From: Treponema sp. UBA4319
Lineage (GTDB): Bacteria > Spirochaetota > Spirochaetia > Treponematales > Treponemataceae
Direction: 5' to 3'
DNA length: 24,006 nt
Assembly (NCBI GenBank): GCA_002393865.1
Contig: DGUD01000071.1
Coordinates: 1-24,006 of the forward strand
Shown: positions 22,885 to 24,006 of the stretch, piece by piece
Numbering within the stretch: position 1 is the first letter of the stretch
Layout: every line of letters begins with the position of its first letter
Program-made: the position numbers and the translations under genes
Notes under the pieces: model-generated
Databases searched by the model: none
What the model was told of the DNA's origin: nothing
Seen by the model: the letters and a program-made list of their open reading frames with translations, nothing else

Positions 22885-23733
22885 GTTTGCTCCGGCGGAG
22901 TCAGCCTGCGCGTTGTCCGCGGAGACCAAATCGTTCTTTCTGGCTGTCGTCAGGTAGTTGTTTATATGGATTTTGTAGGAGAGGGATACGGTCTGCTCTG
23001 CGAACTGTATGCTCGCCGCAACGATATCCTTGCGCCCCTCTACGGCTGCGATGTCCACAATCGTGCCCTTCAGCTGGATGACCTCGTGCGGATCCTCAAA
23101 TTCGAGGCTCATCTGCACTTCCTTGCCTTTCAGGAACTGTGCGATACCGAGGATGACGACCTTTGCCCCGCCAAAGGAGATGTCGCGCAGGATACAGTGG
23201 CGCGGAACGCCCTGCACCGTGATGATACACTCGTCCTTGGGGATGCCCAGCTTGCGGCGGGAATCCTGGTTGATGGGGATGCGTTCGTCCTTGCGCTTTA
23301 CGGCATTGATATTTGCGTCGAGCAGGTTGCCCAGCATCTCTATCAGGTCGTCCGGCGGACGCTGCGTGTAGTCGAGCGACACGATGGCAAGGTCGTTGCT
23401 GTTCATGTACGGCATGAGCTTTGTGACCTTGCATGATATAAAGAAGCTGAGCGTCTGCCCGTCCTGCTGGTAGAAGCAGAAGCGGAGGCTCATCACCGGC
23501 GGATCTTTTTTGACCATCTGCTGGTAGGCACCGCCTTTGGTGCCTATGATAATGCGTGCGCCTGAAAAAGAGGTGGAATTGATGATGCACGGCCACTGGC
23601 CTTCCGAGCATTTGATGTACAGCTGGCGGGGATCCATCGCCAAAGTGCGGATGATATCCTTTGTAAAGACGACTTCCGTCGTGCGGTACTGGTCATAGTA
23701 TTTTGTGAGTTGCTGACTGGTAATCATAGCCAT
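22873..23733 (-). CDS. PilZ-domain c-di-GMP receptor
   Basis: Predicted cytoplasmic effector that binds c-di-GMP, probably for motility or biofilm control. Seen: 286 residues. The C-terminal PilZ domain (about 145-255) has the RxxxR motif RKDER (147-151) and a D-x-S-x-x-G motif DISFGG (184-189), both needed for ligand. The N-terminal half (about 15-110) is YcgR-like and has a SFSGARI segment resembling a worn second PilZ-type motif. The start was placed at ATG 23733, the second ATG being at 23727; a longer frame exists but runs through the repeat copy B and is not credible. There is no Shine-Dalgarno site; the promoter is 7 nt upstream. I recall T. denticola TDE0214 as a characterised PilZ protein affecting motility. 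Confidence 0.88.
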   Translation of the reverse strand: MAMITSQQLTKYYDQYRTTEVVFTKDIIRTLAMDPRQLYIKCSEGQWPCIINSTSFSGARIIIGTKGGAYQQMVKKDPPVMSLRFCFYQQDGQTLSFFISCKVTKLMPYMNSNDLAIVSLDYTQRPPDDLIEMLGNLLDANINAVKRKDERIPINQDSRRKLGIPKDECIITVQGVPRHCILRDISFGGAKVVILGIAQFLKGKEVQMSLEFEDPHEVIQLKGTIVDIAAVEGRKDIVAASIQFAEQTVSLSYKIHINNYLTTARKNDLVSADNAQADSAGANAAK

Positions 23734-23740
23734 AGTGTAT

Positions 23741-23769
23741 ATAATATGATATAAATCAATTATTGTAAA
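23741..23769 (-). promoter_or_regulatory. Sigma-70-type promoter of the PilZ gene, probably leaderless
   Basis: On the minus strand: TTTACA (23769-23764), a 17-nt spacer and TATTAT (23746-23741). Seven bases separate the minus-10 from ATG 23733, so transcription should start at the start codon. Confidence 0.55.
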
Positions 23770-23793
23770 GGGCAGAGCATGGAAATCCAGGGC

Positions 23794-23917
23794 TTCAGCA
23801 TGAAAACAAAAATGCGCTCCCAGTGGAAAACACCCGGACTGCCGGTTGCACGCTTCGCTTTGCAAATGGCAGCCCGGGCGTTTTTCCGCTTCCGCGCATT
23901 TTTTATGTTGAATCCTT
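23794..23917 (-). repeat. Dispersed ~124-bp imperfect palindrome, copy B (inverted)
   Basis: Same family as the element at 21449-21575 but in the opposite orientation. The arm at 23875-23917 matches the left arm of copy A at 40 of 43 positions. The arm at 23794-23836 shares GGGAGCGCATTTTTGTTTT (as its complement) and flanks with the other arm of copy A. The centre has also diverged but can still fold. It lies upstream of the PilZ promoter. Confidence 0.85.
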
Positions 23918-24006
23918 GGCTTTGGTAGCATAAAAAAGAAAATCATTTTAAAACAGTTTACATAATTTTCCAATACCGCGTCCGTATTCAGATAAAATAC
24001 ATCTCA
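23918..24006. other. Window end, A+T-rich non-coding
   Basis: No gene is visible. A TAAAAT at 23993-23998 might be a minus-10 for a gene beyond the window on the + strand, but I see no convincing minus-35. Confidence 0.3.

Noticed and set aside
23734..23973. N-terminal extension of the PilZ protein
   Set aside because: The extra 80 codons run through the promoter and repeat copy B; the peptide is not globular and the promoter just before 23733 argues against it.
1..24006. CRISPR array, prophage, insertion sequence or tRNA genes
   Set aside because: I found no regularly spaced repeats, transposase or phage-like proteins, and no cloverleaf with the conserved TTCGA-type arm in the gaps; the palindromes are isolated.

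Overview
The window looks like chromosomal DNA of a spirochaete, most likely a G+C-rich member of the genus Treponema. The evidence is the archaeal/eukaryal-type phenylalanyl-tRNA synthetase alpha chain, several proteins of spirochaete-restricted type, loose spirochaete-style lipoboxes, and a block (TPR protein, ECF sigma factor, cysS, murB, a cyclic-nucleotide-binding protein) whose members I recall as near neighbours in T. pallidum. The TatD / unknown protein / GGDEF cluster at the left end also matches a T. pallidum neighbourhood as I remember it. Orthology was not tested.

Layout. (1) 1-6144, + strand: TatD-type hydrolase overlapping a tRNA-dihydrouridine synthase; a large helical spirochaete protein with a possibly leaderless promoter; a GAF-GGDEF diguanylate cyclase; two small exported proteins; then a strong hairpin. 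(2) 6329-7976: archaeal-type pheS with a TTG start and a textbook terminator. (3) 8194-10563: a lone cytoplasmic GH95 fucosidase-type enzyme. (4) 10749-16742, - strand: cysS, an ECF sigma factor, a zinc-finger anti-sigma factor, a membrane-anchored TIG/transglutaminase-like protein, an archaeal-type UMP kinase-like protein and a GH73-type lipoprotein. Sigma, anti-sigma and transglutaminase-like genes overlap end to start and form one translationally coupled unit. (5) 16887-21435, + strand: murB preceded by a small overlapping leader ORF, a two-CNBD protein, an exported protein, a DUF192 lipoprotein and an LEA14/WHy lipoprotein. (6) 21587-23733, - strand: a PilZ c-di-GMP receptor and a TPR protein.

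Themes. Second-messenger signalling is well represented (diguanylate cyclase with an I-site, PilZ receptor, cyclic-nucleotide receptor). Envelope genes are also frequent (murB, GH73 lipoprotein, three lipoproteins in all, the ECF sigma unit). Intergenic regions carry many perfect or near-perfect hairpins. A ~125-bp imperfect palindrome occurs twice in opposite orientation (21449-21575 and 23794-23917), with a possible eroded third copy at 22833-22884.

Most noteworthy: the dispersed palindrome family; a transglutaminase-like protein in the sigma operon with Ala at the catalytic Cys position; a possible leader-ORF plus alternative-hairpin arrangement at murB; two genes whose promoters place the transcription start at the start codon; and a TatD protein with Glu at the conserved Asp position. 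I saw no tRNA, rRNA, CRISPR array, transposase or phage gene.
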